A stretch of DNA of 64,000 nucleotides, taken from assembly GCA_020621985.1 (NCBI GenBank), contig JAHRYS010000002.1, positions 1 to 64,000 of the forward strand, written 5' to 3'. The notes beneath the pieces were generated by a model. That model saw only the letters and a program-made list of their open reading frames with translations. It did not search any database and was not told the DNA's origin. Source of the stretch: Candidatus Ferrigenium altingense (GTDB lineage: Bacteria; Pseudomonadota; Gammaproteobacteria; Burkholderiales; Gallionellaceae). Shown here piece by piece: positions 51,571-61,330 of the stretch. Made by a program: the position numbers and the translations under genes. Each line of letters starts with the position of its first letter. Position 1 is the stretch's first letter.

Positions 51571-53349
51571 ATGCAAACCACCCAACCCATCACCCAGCTC
51601 CTAAGACGTCTCTGGTACTACATTAGCCCACGGCGCCGAGGCCAATTTGGCCTCCTGCTCGTTTTAATGATCCTCGCTTCATTCGCTGAAATTCTCAGCA
51701 TTGGGGCGGTGTTGCCATTTCTTGCCGTTTTGACTGCGCCAAGTCGTGTATTTGAGCACCCTGCAGCCCAACCTTTTATCCAAACGCTGGGCATTAACAC
51801 GCCTGATCAACTCCTGTTGCCACTGACCATCGTATTTGGGTTGGCGGCGCTCATGGCAGGTGCAATGCGCTTGCTGCTGCTTTGGGCTACTACTCGCCTA
51901 TCCTTTGCAACCGGTGCTGATCTTAGCATTAACATCTATCGCCGCACCCTTTATCAGCCCTACGCGGTTCACGTCGCCCGCAATAGCAGCGAGGTAATCA
52001 ACGGCATCTCAGGTAAAGCTAATGGCGTCATCTACAACATCATCGTGCCGACCTTGACCCTTATCAGCTCCAGCGTCATGCTAGCGGCTATCCTAATCGC
52101 ACTCCTGTCTGTTGACCCGGTCATTGCACTAGCGGCCTTTGGCGGTTTCGGCGTGATTTATGCGTTCATCATTCAGCTTACCCGCAAGCGAATAATGTTC
52201 GATAGTCAGTGTATTGCCCGCGAGTCAACACGAGTCATCAAATCACTGCAAGAGGGGTTAGGGGGGGTACGAGATGTGCTGATCGACGGCAGTCAAGCCA
52301 TTTACTGCCAGATTTACCGCGATGCTGATCATCCCTTGCGTAAAGCACAGGGCAATAACCTCTTCATTAACCAAAGCCCCCGTTACGGCATGGAAGCATT
52401 GGGAATGCTGCTTATCGCCGCGCTGGCTTATTCACTTGCACAACAACCGGACGGCATCGCCAAGGCGATTCCTATTCTCGGCGCCTTGGCGCTAGGTGCA
52501 CAGCGTTTGTTGCCTGTCTTGCAGCAAGCCTATGGTGCATGGTCTAGCATTCAAGGGGGGCAGGCTTCATTACAAGATACGTTGGAGTTACTTGATCAAC
52601 CACTGCCCGAACACTGTGATCAGCCAGCTGCCGAGCCGATGCCTTTCCTGCAGCGTATTAATTTGAATCAGCTGTCGTTTCGCTACAGCCCGCAAACGCC
52701 CTATGTTCTAAAGCAACTCAACCTCACCATCGCCAAAGGCAGTCGAGTGGGTTTTATCGGCACCACAGGCAGTGGCAAGAGCACACTGCTCGATATCGTC
52801 ATGGGCCTGTTGCAGCCGACCGATGGCACGTTGGAGATCGACGGCCAGCCCGTCACGCCCAGCAACCACCGCGCCTGGCAAGCCCATATCGCCCATGTGC
52901 CGCAAGCCATCTTTCTGGCCGACAGCAGCATTGAAGAAAACATCGCCTTTGGTGTGCCCAAAAATCAGATTAACACCCATCGTGTCAGGCAAGCCGCACA
53001 ACAGGCGCAAATTGCCGAAAGCATTGAAAGCTGGCCCAAGCAATACCAAACCTTTGTCGGTGAGCGCGGCATCCGCCTCTCTGGCGGCCAACGCCAGCGC
53101 ATCGGCATTGCCCGCGCCCTCTACAAACAGGCCGATATCATCATTTTTGACGAAGCAACCAGCGCGCTGGATAACGAAACCGAACAAGCCGTCATGCAAG
53201 CCATCGAAGGCCTCAGCAAAGACCTCACCCTGCTCATCATTGCCCACCGCCTCACCACCCTCAAAAACTGTACGCAGATCGTGGAGTTGGGTGAGGGCGG
53301 CATCAAGCGCGCTGGCAGCTATCAAGACATCGTAAATCAATCGGCATGA
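51571..53349 (+). CDS. ABC transporter, fused permease and ATPase (PglK/MsbA-like glycolipid flippase)
   Basis: 592 residues. About six membrane helices in the first ~330 residues, then an ATPase domain: Walker A GFIGTTGSGKSTLLDIVMGL, signature LSGGQRQRIGIARALY, Walker B IIIFDEATSALD and H-loop LLIIAHRLTTL. Half-transporters of this form flip lipid-linked oligosaccharides or lipid A. In this glycan operon a lipid-linked oligosaccharide flippase is the likely role; the alternative is peptide or protein export. Lies 4 nt after fcl and 4 nt before the next gene. Confidence 0.9.
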   Translation: MQTTQPITQLLRRLWYYISPRRRGQFGLLLVLMILASFAEILSIGAVLPFLAVLTAPSRVFEHPAAQPFIQTLGINTPDQLLLPLTIVFGLAALMAGAMRLLLLWATTRLSFATGADLSINIYRRTLYQPYAVHVARNSSEVINGISGKANGVIYNIIVPTLTLISSSVMLAAILIALLSVDPVIALAAFGGFGVIYAFIIQLTRKRIMFDSQCIARESTRVIKSLQEGLGGVRDVLIDGSQAIYCQIYRDADHPLRKAQGNNLFINQSPRYGMEALGMLLIAALAYSLAQQPDGIAKAIPILGALALGAQRLLPVLQQAYGAWSSIQGGQASLQDTLELLDQPLPEHCDQPAAEPMPFLQRINLNQLSFRYSPQTPYVLKQLNLTIAKGSRVGFIGTTGSGKSTLLDIVMGLLQPTDGTLEIDGQPVTPSNHRAWQAHIAHVPQAIFLADSSIEENIAFGVPKNQINTHRVRQAAQQAQIAESIESWPKQYQTFVGERGIRLSGGQRQRIGIARALYKQADIIIFDEATSALDNETEQAVMQAIEGLSKDLTLLIIAHRLTTLKNCTQIVELGEGGIKRAGSYQDIVNQSA

Positions 53350-53353
53350 ACCC

Positions 53354-54372
53354 ATGAATCCAACAACAAATAACTCAACCATCCTCATCACCGGCGCCGA
53401 TGGTTTCATCGGTTCGCACCTGACTGAAGCTCTAGTTCGCCAAGGCTATAAAGTCCGCGCCTTCGTGCTCTACAACTCTTTCAACTCTTGGGGTTGGCTG
53501 GATCGTTGCGCTCCCGATGTGAAGGGCCAGTTCGAGATTTTCGCTGGCGATATCCGCGATCAGCATGGGGTAAAGGGGGCGATGAAGGGGTGTGACGCGG
53601 GGTGCTGCATCTGGCCGCCCTCATTGCCATTCCTTTTTCCTACCACTCGCCCGACACCTATGTTGATACCAATATCAAAGGCATGCTGAATGTGTTGCAA
53701 GCTGCGCGCTAATTAGGTGTTAAAAGAGTGGTTCACACATCGACAAGCGAAGTATATGGCACGGCGCGATTTGTGCCGATCACGGAAGAGCATCCCTTAC
53801 AGGGGCAATCGCCGTATTCGGCCACCAAGATCGCGGCTGATCAATTGGCTTATTCTTTCTATGCATCTTTCGGTCTGCCAGTGACTATTGTGCGTCCATT
53901 CAACACATATGGTCCGCGCCAGTCCGCCCGCGCAGTGATACCGACTATCATCACCCAGATCGCCAATGGGAAGCGGCAGATAAAACTGGGTGCGGCATCG
54001 CCAACGCGCGACTTTAACTTTGTGCAGGATACAGTAGCCAGATTTATCGCCGCGCTGAAGTCTGAGCAGGGGTTGGGTGAAGTAGTCAATTTCGGCAGTA
54101 ATTTTGAAATTACGATCGACGACACAGCGCAGCTAATTGCTGAAGCCATGAATACCGAGATTGAAATCATCACGGATGAAGCACGTTTGCGTCCCGGAAA
54201 CTCGGAGGTGGAACGCTTGTGGGCAGACAATACAAAGGTAAAAACACTTTTTGGTTGGCAGCCGGGGTACGGCGGTCGAGATGGGTTCAAACGCGGCTTG
54301 GCTGAAACTGCCCGATGGTTCTTGCAACCGGACAACCTGCGTGGCTACAAGTCGGATATATACAATATTTAG
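53354..54372 (+). pseudogene. NAD-dependent 4,6-dehydratase (LegB-like), frameshifted
   Basis: The N-terminal frame (STILITGADGFIGSHLTEAL, NSFNSWGWLD, GDIRDQHGVKGAMKGCD) is normal for LegB-type dehydratases but shifts at a GGGG run near 53599-53602; the remainder (VLHLAALIAIPFSYHSPDTY, VHTSTSEVYGTARFVPITEE, SPYSATKIAADQLAYSFYAS, VRPFNTYGPRQSARAVIPTI) is in another frame, which also has an in-frame TAA at 53710-53712. Two lesions make a sequencing error an unlikely sole cause. LegB acts on UDP-GlcNAc in legionaminic acid synthesis. No other leg gene is seen, so the pathway seems abandoned. Confidence 0.85.
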
Positions 54373-54380
54373 TCATAACG

Positions 54381-55091
54381 ATGAGCATGGTGATTGGCAG
54401 AGGTGCGATAGCGGCTCGGTTCAACGATTATTTATTGCAATCTGAATATTTAATCTTTGCTGGAAGTGTGAACGACTCTTCTATTCAAGATGGCAACGTT
54501 ATTCAGGAAGAGGAGAAGGCTGTCAGAGCAGCATTGTCAACACATCCGGATACCACCTTTGTGTATTTCAGCTCATGCAGCATCCTTGATCCGGACGTGG
54601 CGCATACACCATACGTGCAACATAAGATTCGCATGGAAGATTGGATACAAAAGTCGGCAAACAAGTTTTTGATATTCCGCTTGCCGCAGGTGATGGGATT
54701 TTTTGATGCCAAATCGAGCCTGGTAAATTTTCTGGTTGATGCCATCTCACAACAGAGAAGCTTTGAACTGTGGCAACGTTCGCAAAAGAATTTCATTGAT
54801 ATTGATGATATTCACAAGATCGTGGGTGAGATTCTGAAAAGAAAAGTTATACTGAACAAGACTCTTAATGTGGCGAGCACGCGCCAAACGTCGGTTTTAC
54901 AATTTGTACGTGAGATAGAGGCATTTACCGGAATAGCAGCCAAATATACCTTGGCCAACAAAGGGCGCAATCTAAATATTGATGTCTCAGAAATAGAACC
55001 TTTGTTAAAGGATGTGAATATCGACTTTGGTAAGAGCTACATATTGGCTGTACTCAACAAATATTACAGCCATTTGACGCCCCACAAGTAA
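54381..55091 (+). CDS. Atypical SDR-type sugar epimerase/dehydratase, unknown substrate
   Basis: 236 residues. Rossmann-like start MVIGRGAIAARFNDY, FVYFSSCSILDPD, then Y-x-x-x-K in TPYVQHKIRMEDWI, and IFRLPQVMGF; FIDIDDIHKIVGEIL is typical of NAD-dependent epimerases. The glycine motif is reduced (GRGAIA) and the protein is short. It starts 8 nt after the broken legB-like gene. It is markedly more A+T-rich than the manC-fcl part, which suggests a separate origin. Function unknown; a sugar-modifying role is inferred from the neighbours. Confidence 0.7.
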   Translation: MSMVIGRGAIAARFNDYLLQSEYLIFAGSVNDSSIQDGNVIQEEEKAVRAALSTHPDTTFVYFSSCSILDPDVAHTPYVQHKIRMEDWIQKSANKFLIFRLPQVMGFFDAKSSLVNFLVDAISQQRSFELWQRSQKNFIDIDDIHKIVGEILKRKVILNKTLNVASTRQTSVLQFVREIEAFTGIAAKYTLANKGRNLNIDVSEIEPLLKDVNIDFGKSYILAVLNKYYSHLTPHK

Positions 55092-55096
55092 AGGCA

Positions 55097-56113
55097 ATGA
55101 GCAGGACGAAGCGCAAGTTATTTGGGGCGGAATTCAAGGCCAAAGTTGGCCTGGAAACGATTCATGGGGACAACTTACCAGATCGCGCAGGAACATGGTG
55201 TGCACCCGGGGCAAGGGGACAGTGGAAGAAAGAGAGCCTGGAGCGGGCCGGCACCCTGTTTGAGGGTAAGCGCGGCCCTAAGCCAGTGAACGAGTACAGC
55301 GAGCCAGAGCGCCTGTACGGCGAGTCGGCAGAATGAAGATGGTCTTAACTGGCAAGATATAGTCCGGTTTGGCCCGGTAGCCAAGCGGTAATCATGGATT
55401 AAGCCTGAGACCGCACTTCCGCAGGTTCGGCAATGCGATATGACTGGGGTGTCGAGTGCTACGGTGTATGCGCAGCGCGCGCCCAAACTGGCTAGCGAAC
55501 AGGCCCCGGAGTTGCTGCACCTGTTAGACGAGCAGTACACCAGCTAGCCGATCTACGGTAGCTGCAACACAAGGTATATCCGTATTTGCTGCGCGGCGTG
55601 GTGGTGACCCGACCGAATCAAGTGTGGGTACTAACATCACCTAAATCCGGTTGGCGCTTGGCTTCGTCTACCTGGTCGCGGTGATCGACTTGTACTCGAT
55701 GCGCGTATTGAGCTGGTAAATCAGCAACACAATTGACGCGGTGTTTGCGTGGACTGTTTGGAAGAGGCATTGCAGCAGCATGGCAGCCCGGAGATGTTCA
55801 ATACCGATCAAGGTAGCCAGTTCACCAGTGACGCGTTTACCGGCGTAAGGCGCGTAGACAAATCCAGCAAGAATGGGGCAACGCCATGCAGTTGCGAGAA
55901 GGACGGACAAACCAGCTTAAATTAACTGAATTCTGTTTTGACGGATGGATCCACTGTAGTGATCGACTGGCTGGCGTATTACAATCACAGAAGGCTTCAC
56001 TCGACGCTGGGCTACATCAGACCGATGCAGTCGAGGGGTACTGGCTGGGGGCACAATTGAAGGATGCCGCATAATGAGCGCGTTATGAGTTACGGGTTAC
56101 AGGGGCAAGGCCA
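55097..56113 (+). mobile_element. Degenerate IS3-family remnant, mosaic of two elements
   Basis: An OrfA fragment (SRTKRKLFGAEFKAKVGLET, 55097-55336) is followed by a decayed integrase with several stops and frameshifts (TRPNQVW at ~55610, VYLVAVIDLYSMRVLSW near 55660-55720). From about 55955 the DNA changes to a close relative of the 3' end of the intact IS at 33977-35273 (VIDWLAYYNHRRLHSTLGYI), ending in AATTGAAGGATGCCGCATAA and a terminal repeat CAGGGGCAAGGCCA-like end at 56113. The first part belongs to a different IS3 subgroup. No functional transposase can be made. Confidence 0.8.
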
Positions 56114-56329
56114 ATTGGCGAGTAACTGCCTATTGATCCGGCCACTTTTATCCGTGAATCATGCGGCATATTTACGTGTGAATCTTGGAGAGAAGGCTGA
56201 CAAAATCTCAATATCAGAGGCGAATTCAGTAAGATCAGATGGTGGCTAAACTATGCGGAATGGTATCTATCAGTATCTTGTGACATCAATCGACATAACA
56301 GCCGCAAGGAATTAAGGAAAACGACCAAT
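56114..56329. other. Intergenic region upstream of pseB
   Basis: 216 bp, A+T-rich. It should carry the promoter of the pse operon; I see no firm promoter boxes. RBS AAGGAA lies before pseB. Confidence 0.4.
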
Positions 56330-57328
56330 ATGTTTAACAACTCATCCATCCTCATAACAGGCGGGACAGGCTCATTCGGACATACCTTCGTGCAAATGAT
56401 GCTCGCAAAATATAATCCGCGTCGTCTGGTGATTTACTCTCGTGACGAAATGAAACAGTGGGAAATGGCCAAGCTCTACGTTGATGAGAAGCGCGTAAGG
56501 TTTTTTATTGGTGACGTGCGCGACAAAGACCGTCTTTTACGTGCGTTGGACGGGATCGATTATGTGGTGCATGCCGCTGCCACCAAGATCGTCCCCACGG
56601 CTGAATACAACCCCTTCGAGTGCGTCAAAACCAACGTGATTGGCGCGATGAATCTAATCGATGCCTGCATCGATAGGGGCATCAAACGCGTCGTTGCGCT
56701 TTCCACCGACAAAGCCAGCAGTCCGGCCAATCTCTACGGGGCAACGAAACTGGCCTCAGACAAACTCTTCGTTGCAGGCAACTCCTATGCAGGGTCGCAC
56801 GAAACGCGCTTTGGCGTGGTGCGCTACGGCAATGTGATGGGCTCGCGCGGATCCGTGATCCCGTTCTTCCTGTCGATAGCCGACAAGGGCGAATTGCCCA
56901 TCACCGACCCGCGCATGACACGTTTCATGATCACCCTGGAACAGGGGGTCGAATTGGTGTGGCACGCCTTTGAAGACATGGAAGGCGGGGAGATATATGT
57001 GAAAAAGATCCCTTCGATGAAAGTGACCGACGTGGCGCTTGCATCAGTGCCGAACGCGAAGCACAAGATCGTCGGCATTCGCCCGGGTGAGAAGCTGCAC
57101 GAGCAAATGATCGGAACGGAAGACGCGCTCTACACTTTCGAGTATCCCGAGCATTTTAAAATATTGCCCGCGATCAACAGCTGGAGCAGCGATCCGAACC
57201 GAATCAAGGACGGCAAGAAAGTGGCGGAAGATTTCACGTATTGTTCAGACAATAATCATGAGTGGATGAGCATGGAAACGTTGAAAAGCTGGATAGATCA
57301 GAACCGGGAAAAAATCGGCAAGATATGA
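56330..57328 (+). CDS. pseB: UDP-N-acetylglucosamine 4,6-dehydratase, inverting (PseB)
   Basis: First step of pseudaminic acid synthesis. 332 residues, short soluble form. SILITGGTGSFGHTFVQMML, YSRDEMKQWEMAK, GDVRDKDRLLRALDGIDYVV, HAAATKIVPTAEYNPFE, and the SDR pair ALSTDKASSPANLYGATKLA with its K-x-x-x-Y-like active site; IRPGEKLHEQMI near the end. Overlaps pseC by ATGA. Starts the complete pse gene set of this window. Confidence 0.95.
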   Translation: MFNNSSILITGGTGSFGHTFVQMMLAKYNPRRLVIYSRDEMKQWEMAKLYVDEKRVRFFIGDVRDKDRLLRALDGIDYVVHAAATKIVPTAEYNPFECVKTNVIGAMNLIDACIDRGIKRVVALSTDKASSPANLYGATKLASDKLFVAGNSYAGSHETRFGVVRYGNVMGSRGSVIPFFLSIADKGELPITDPRMTRFMITLEQGVELVWHAFEDMEGGEIYVKKIPSMKVTDVALASVPNAKHKIVGIRPGEKLHEQMIGTEDALYTFEYPEHFKILPAINSWSSDPNRIKDGKKVAEDFTYCSDNNHEWMSMETLKSWIDQNREKIGKI

Positions 57329-58494
57329 CAGCGATGATTCCTTACGGACGGCAAGATATTTCCGAAGCAGATATCCAGGCGGTAGTGGATGTGCTTCGTT
57401 CAGACTACCTGACGCAGGGGCCTGCCGTCCCTGCTTTTGAAAAATGCATCGCAGACTACTGCGACGTGCAGCATGCCGTGGCGATGAACAGCGCAACGAG
57501 TGCGCTGCATGTCGCCTGCCTGGCTTTGGGCGTCGGCCCAAACGACCGGGTATGGACTTCACCCATCACCTTCGTCGCCAGCGCGAATTGCGCCTTGTAT
57601 TGCGGCGCACAGGTCGATTTCGTGGATATCGATCCGCGCACTTACAACATGAGCGTGGATAGCCTTGCCGCAGAGCTGCAGCAGGCAGAGAAGAGCGGCG
57701 TCCTTCCCAAGGTTGTGATACCCGTGCACCTGTGCGGACAGCCTTGCGATATGGCGGGCATCCATGCGTTGGCGCAACGTTATGGTTTCAAGATCATCGA
57801 AGATGCATCGCATGCGATCGGCGGCAAGTACCGGGACGAGCCGATAGGAAATTGCCGCTACAGCGATATCAGCATATTCAGCTTCCACCCCGTCAAGATC
57901 ATCACCACCGCAGAAGGCGGGATGGCCATGACCAGTGATGCCCAACTGGCCAAGAAGATGCAGTTGCTGCGAAGTCACGGTATCACGCGCGACGCGAACG
58001 AGATGACGCATGCGTCGGACGGCCCTTGGTACTACCAGCAGATCGATCTGGGATTCAACTACCGCATGACGGACATGCAGGCCGCATTGGGCTTAAGTCA
58101 GATGCGGCGGCTGGACGAATTCGTCGCCAAACGGCATAGCCTCGCCAAGCGCTACGACCAATTATTGGAGGGTATGCCGGTGACCACGCCCTGGCAGCAT
58201 GCCGATAGCTATTCCGGCTTGCACCTGTATGTCATTCGCCTGAAGCTCGATGAGATCGGCAAGACACATCGCCAAGTATTTGAGGCATTGCGTGCGGCAG
58301 GCATCGGAGTGAATCTGCATTACATACCGGTATATCGTCAGCCCTATTACGAAGGCTTGGGATTCAAGGCCGGACATTGCCCGCAAGCCGAGCGGTATTA
58401 CGCCGAAGCGATCAGTCTGCCGATGTACTTAGGATTGACTGCGGCACAGCAAGACAAAGTGATCGCGGCACTGGTCGAGAGCATTGCCAAATGA
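57325..58494 (+). CDS. pseC: UDP-4-amino-4,6-dideoxy-N-acetyl-L-altrosamine transaminase (PseC)
   Basis: 389 residues, DegT/DnrJ/EryC1 family. IPYGRQDISEADIQAVVDVL and YLTQGPAVPAFE at the N-terminus; PLP lysine in FSFHPVKIITTAEGG (about K190); NYRMTDMQAALGLSQMRRLD follows. Uses glutamate to aminate the PseB product. ATG at 57325 overlaps the pseB stop, and its stop overlaps pseF. Confidence 0.95.
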   Translation: MTAMIPYGRQDISEADIQAVVDVLRSDYLTQGPAVPAFEKCIADYCDVQHAVAMNSATSALHVACLALGVGPNDRVWTSPITFVASANCALYCGAQVDFVDIDPRTYNMSVDSLAAELQQAEKSGVLPKVVIPVHLCGQPCDMAGIHALAQRYGFKIIEDASHAIGGKYRDEPIGNCRYSDISIFSFHPVKIITTAEGGMAMTSDAQLAKKMQLLRSHGITRDANEMTHASDGPWYYQQIDLGFNYRMTDMQAALGLSQMRRLDEFVAKRHSLAKRYDQLLEGMPVTTPWQHADSYSGLHLYVIRLKLDEIGKTHRQVFEALRAAGIGVNLHYIPVYRQPYYEGLGFKAGHCPQAERYYAEAISLPMYLGLTAAQQDKVIAALVESIAK

Positions 58495-59186
58495 AGATCG
58501 CTGTCATTCCCGCGCGCGGCGGCAGCAAGCGCATTCCGCGCAAGAACATCAAGCCATTCTGCGGCAAGCCGATGATCGCATGGCCGATTGAGGCAGCCAA
58601 ATCATCCGGCCTTTTTGAGCGAGTCATCGTTTCCACCGACGATGCGGAGATAGCCGAGCTGGCCAGGCAGTGGGGGGCGGAAGTTCCTTTCATGCGTCCT
58701 GCTGATCTGTCTGATGATCATGCCACGACTACCGCAGTCATTGCGCACGCAACGCGATGGGCCTTGGATCAAACGACGGGCGTGGAAGCAGTATGCTGCA
58801 TCTATGCGACAGCTCCGTTTGTGCAGACCGATGATCTCAGGCAGGGATGGGACGCTCTGAATTCGGGCGATTGGGATTATGCATTCAGCGTAACTGATTT
58901 TGCTGCGCCGATCTTTCGTTCATTCAAGCAAACGCCAGAAGGCGGCATAGAGATGTTTTTTCCTGAGTATTTCGCTGCGCGTTCCCAGGATCTGCCTGTT
59001 GCGCTGCATGATGCCGGCCAATTCTATTGGGGGCGTCCTGCAGCATGGTTAGATGAAAAACGCATCTTTGATCGACGCTCAAAACCAATCGTGATCCCGC
59101 GCTGGCGAGTGCAGGACATTGATACGCAGGATGATTGGGAGCGAGCAGAAATTCTCATTCCCGTGATTATGAACAAAAAGTTTTGA
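58491..59186 (+). CDS. pseF: CMP-pseudaminic acid cytidylyltransferase (PseF)
   Basis: 231 residues. IAVIPARGGSKRIPRKNIKP is the CMP-sialate synthetase-type CTP loop; VIVSTDDAEIAELARQWGAE and CCIYATAPFVQTDDLRQGWD follow, and HDAGQFYWGRPAAWLDEKRI is the PseF signature. Activates pseudaminic acid with CTP. Overlaps pseC by ATGA. Confidence 0.94.
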   Translation: MKIAVIPARGGSKRIPRKNIKPFCGKPMIAWPIEAAKSSGLFERVIVSTDDAEIAELARQWGAEVPFMRPADLSDDHATTTAVIAHATRWALDQTTGVEAVCCIYATAPFVQTDDLRQGWDALNSGDWDYAFSVTDFAAPIFRSFKQTPEGGIEMFFPEYFAARSQDLPVALHDAGQFYWGRPAAWLDEKRIFDRRSKPIVIPRWRVQDIDTQDDWERAEILIPVIMNKKF

Positions 59187-59209
59187 TTAATTCACAAGGG
59201 GTACATTGC

Positions 59210-59833
59210 ATGTCATTTAATAGCGAACAGGAACAATTTTGGGCTAAGACTTATGCCGAGGACTACATTAAAAAAAATAGCGAATTCGACCACAAATTAG
59301 GCTCCGAAGCTTGGAAGAAAATGCTTCAAGAGACTCACGGTGGAGTGAAAAATTTCCTGGAATGTGGGTGCAATATTGGTCGCAATATCGAACAATTAAA
59401 ACTAGCACTTCCAAATGCTAAGCCATCGATCATTGAAATTAGCGAACCTGCCTTTAAGTTTGTAACCGCGCGTCATGATTTTGCTAAGGCATATAACGGC
59501 GCGATTCTAGATAGCGATTTTGAGAAGGCGTCCTACGATTTGGTTTTTACAATGGGAGTCCTGATTCACATCAATCCCGATCAGCTTCTTGATCACATGA
59601 AGAAAATGTTTGAATACTCCAGAAAGTATGTGTTGATTGGAGAATATTTTAATCGCACCCCCGTGTCGCTAGAGTACCAAGGCGAAAAGGACAAACTCTT
59701 CAAGCGTGATTTCGGCAAGCTCTTTCTTGAAAACTTCGAAGTAAAGTTGCTGGATTATGGCTTTCTTTGGGGGCAGATATATGACCCAGCTGGCTTCGAT
59801 GACATTGTCTGGTGGTTATTTGAAAAACGCTAA
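59210..59833 (+). CDS. Pseudaminic acid biosynthesis-associated methylase
   Basis: 207 residues from ATG 59210 (EQEQFWAKTYAEDYIKKNSE). SAM-binding motif NFLECGCNIGRNIEQLKLAL near residue 50, YDLVFTMGVLIHINPDQLLD and YVLIGEYFNRTPVSLEYQGE match the family found inside pse clusters (TIGR03587 type). It probably methylates pseudaminic acid or its carrier; the site is unknown. More A+T-rich than pseB-pseF. Overlaps the next frame. Confidence 0.88.
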   Translation: MSFNSEQEQFWAKTYAEDYIKKNSEFDHKLGSEAWKKMLQETHGGVKNFLECGCNIGRNIEQLKLALPNAKPSIIEISEPAFKFVTARHDFAKAYNGAILDSDFEKASYDLVFTMGVLIHINPDQLLDHMKKMFEYSRKYVLIGEYFNRTPVSLEYQGEKDKLFKRDFGKLFLENFEVKLLDYGFLWGQIYDPAGFDDIVWWLFEKR

Positions 59834-61328
59834 AAATATTGCGATTCGTGTAGATGGCACGCAGCAAATTGGTACAGGACATTTCATGCGCTGTCTGACC
59901 TTGGCCGACACGATGAAACAGCGCGGTGCGCAGATACGCTTCGTGAGTCGCGATCTTCCTGCACACTTGCGCGACATGCTGGCAGCAAAAGGCATGGAAC
60001 TCGTGTCATTGCAAAGTGGATCGAGCCCGGCAGTTGACGATGGCCTGACGCACTCCCATTGGCTGGGGACCAGCCAGGCACTTGACGCGCAGGCAACTAT
60101 TCAAGCGTTGTCGGGAGAGGCATGGGATTGGTTGGTAGTCGACCATTACGCTTTGGACATGCGATGGGAAAGTGCCTTGCGCGCGACTGCCAAGCAGATC
60201 ATGGTTATCGATGACCTCGCTGACCGACATCACGATTGTGATGTGTTGCTCGATCAGAATTTTTATGCGGACATGCAAGCGCGCTACAACGAAAAAGTGC
60301 CGACGCACTGTCAGCTATTGCTCGGTCCTCGCTACGCTTTGTTGCGAGAAGAATTCAGAACGCTTCGTGAGATGATCAGACCACGCACAGGGCAGGTCAA
60401 GAAGATGTTGGTGTTTTTTGGTGGCGTCGATGCAAACAACTACACAGGGCGCGCCCTTGAAGGGCTGTCAGGGCTCTCAGTCAAAGAGTTGCATGTAGAT
60501 GTGGTGATCGGTGCGCAACATCCGCATCGAGTGGATATCGAGAAAGAGTGCAAAACACAAGGCTACATTTGTCATGTGCAAACTACTCGTATGGCCGAAT
60601 TGATGGCGGCCGCAGATCTGGCGGTTGGTGCAGGGGGCTCGGCTACATGGGAGCGTTGTTGCATGGGCTTGCCAACTCTGGCCATATGTACTGCGGATAA
60701 CCAGCAGAAGCAGATTTCAGATGCGGCGAGCGAAGGTCTGCTGTATGCACCAGGAGCCAAAGGCGATTGGCATATGCATATTTGGGCGCTGGTTGATAAT
60801 AGCTGCTTGAGGCAACATTTTTCTCACAATAGTATGCAGGCTGTGGATGGTAGGGGCACATTGCGAGTCGTCGAAAATTTGGGAATGAGTGATGTAGAAG
60901 TACGGGTGGCAAGATTGGCTGATTCTCAAAGCTTGTTTCAGTGGCGTAATCACCCGGCTATCAGAGAAGTTTCGCGGAACACCAACGAGATTGACTGGCA
61001 TAGTCATCAAAATTGGTTCGCTTCTGTACTGGCGGATACAAAGAGAATGTTGCTCATAGGGCAGCGGTCGGGTACTCCTGTAGGGGTGGCACGCTTTGAT
61101 GTGCAGAACGATGAGACAGAAATCTCGATCTATCTTGTGCCTGACGTTGGGAATACTGGACTGGGTCGCGCTCTATTGCTAAGTGCTGAGCAATGGTTGG
61201 CAGCGAATCATCCGGAGATCCAGAGGATTCGAGCGCATGTGTTGGGAGCGAATGATCGCTCAAAGAGATTATTTATTGGGGCAGGGTACCAAGTCGAATC
61301 TGCCGATTACTCAAAGAGATTGCATTGA
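59820..61328 (+). CDS. pseG: PseG-PseH fusion: UDP-sugar hydrolase and N-acetyltransferase
   Basis: About 502 residues. The first ~340 are PseG (IAIRVDGTQQIGTGHFMRCL near the start, WLVVDHYALDMRWESALRAT, MLVFFGGVDANNYTGRALEG, VGAGGSATWERCCMGLPTLA), which removes UDP from the tri-deoxy sugar. The last ~155 form a GNAT acetyltransferase like PseH (VRVARLADSQSLFQWRNHPA, DETEISIYLVPDVGNTGLGR, VLGANDRSKRLFIGAGYQVE). In Campylobacter and Helicobacter these are separate proteins. I chose the TTG at 59820 (GGTGG 4 nt upstream); ATG codons at 59799 and 59781 are alternatives that overlap the methylase gene more. Confidence 0.9.
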   Translation: MKNAKNIAIRVDGTQQIGTGHFMRCLTLADTMKQRGAQIRFVSRDLPAHLRDMLAAKGMELVSLQSGSSPAVDDGLTHSHWLGTSQALDAQATIQALSGEAWDWLVVDHYALDMRWESALRATAKQIMVIDDLADRHHDCDVLLDQNFYADMQARYNEKVPTHCQLLLGPRYALLREEFRTLREMIRPRTGQVKKMLVFFGGVDANNYTGRALEGLSGLSVKELHVDVVIGAQHPHRVDIEKECKTQGYICHVQTTRMAELMAAADLAVGAGGSATWERCCMGLPTLAICTADNQQKQISDAASEGLLYAPGAKGDWHMHIWALVDNSCLRQHFSHNSMQAVDGRGTLRVVENLGMSDVEVRVARLADSQSLFQWRNHPAIREVSRNTNEIDWHSHQNWFASVLADTKRMLLIGQRSGTPVGVARFDVQNDETEISIYLVPDVGNTGLGRALLLSAEQWLAANHPEIQRIRAHVLGANDRSKRLFIGAGYQVESADYSKRLH

Positions 61329-61330
61329 AA

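Noticed and set aside
54315-54380. Longer start for the SDR-type gene, overlapping the broken legB-like gene
   Set aside because: The extra 22 residues are the legB-like 3' end in another frame; the ATG at 54381 begins at the Rossmann strand.
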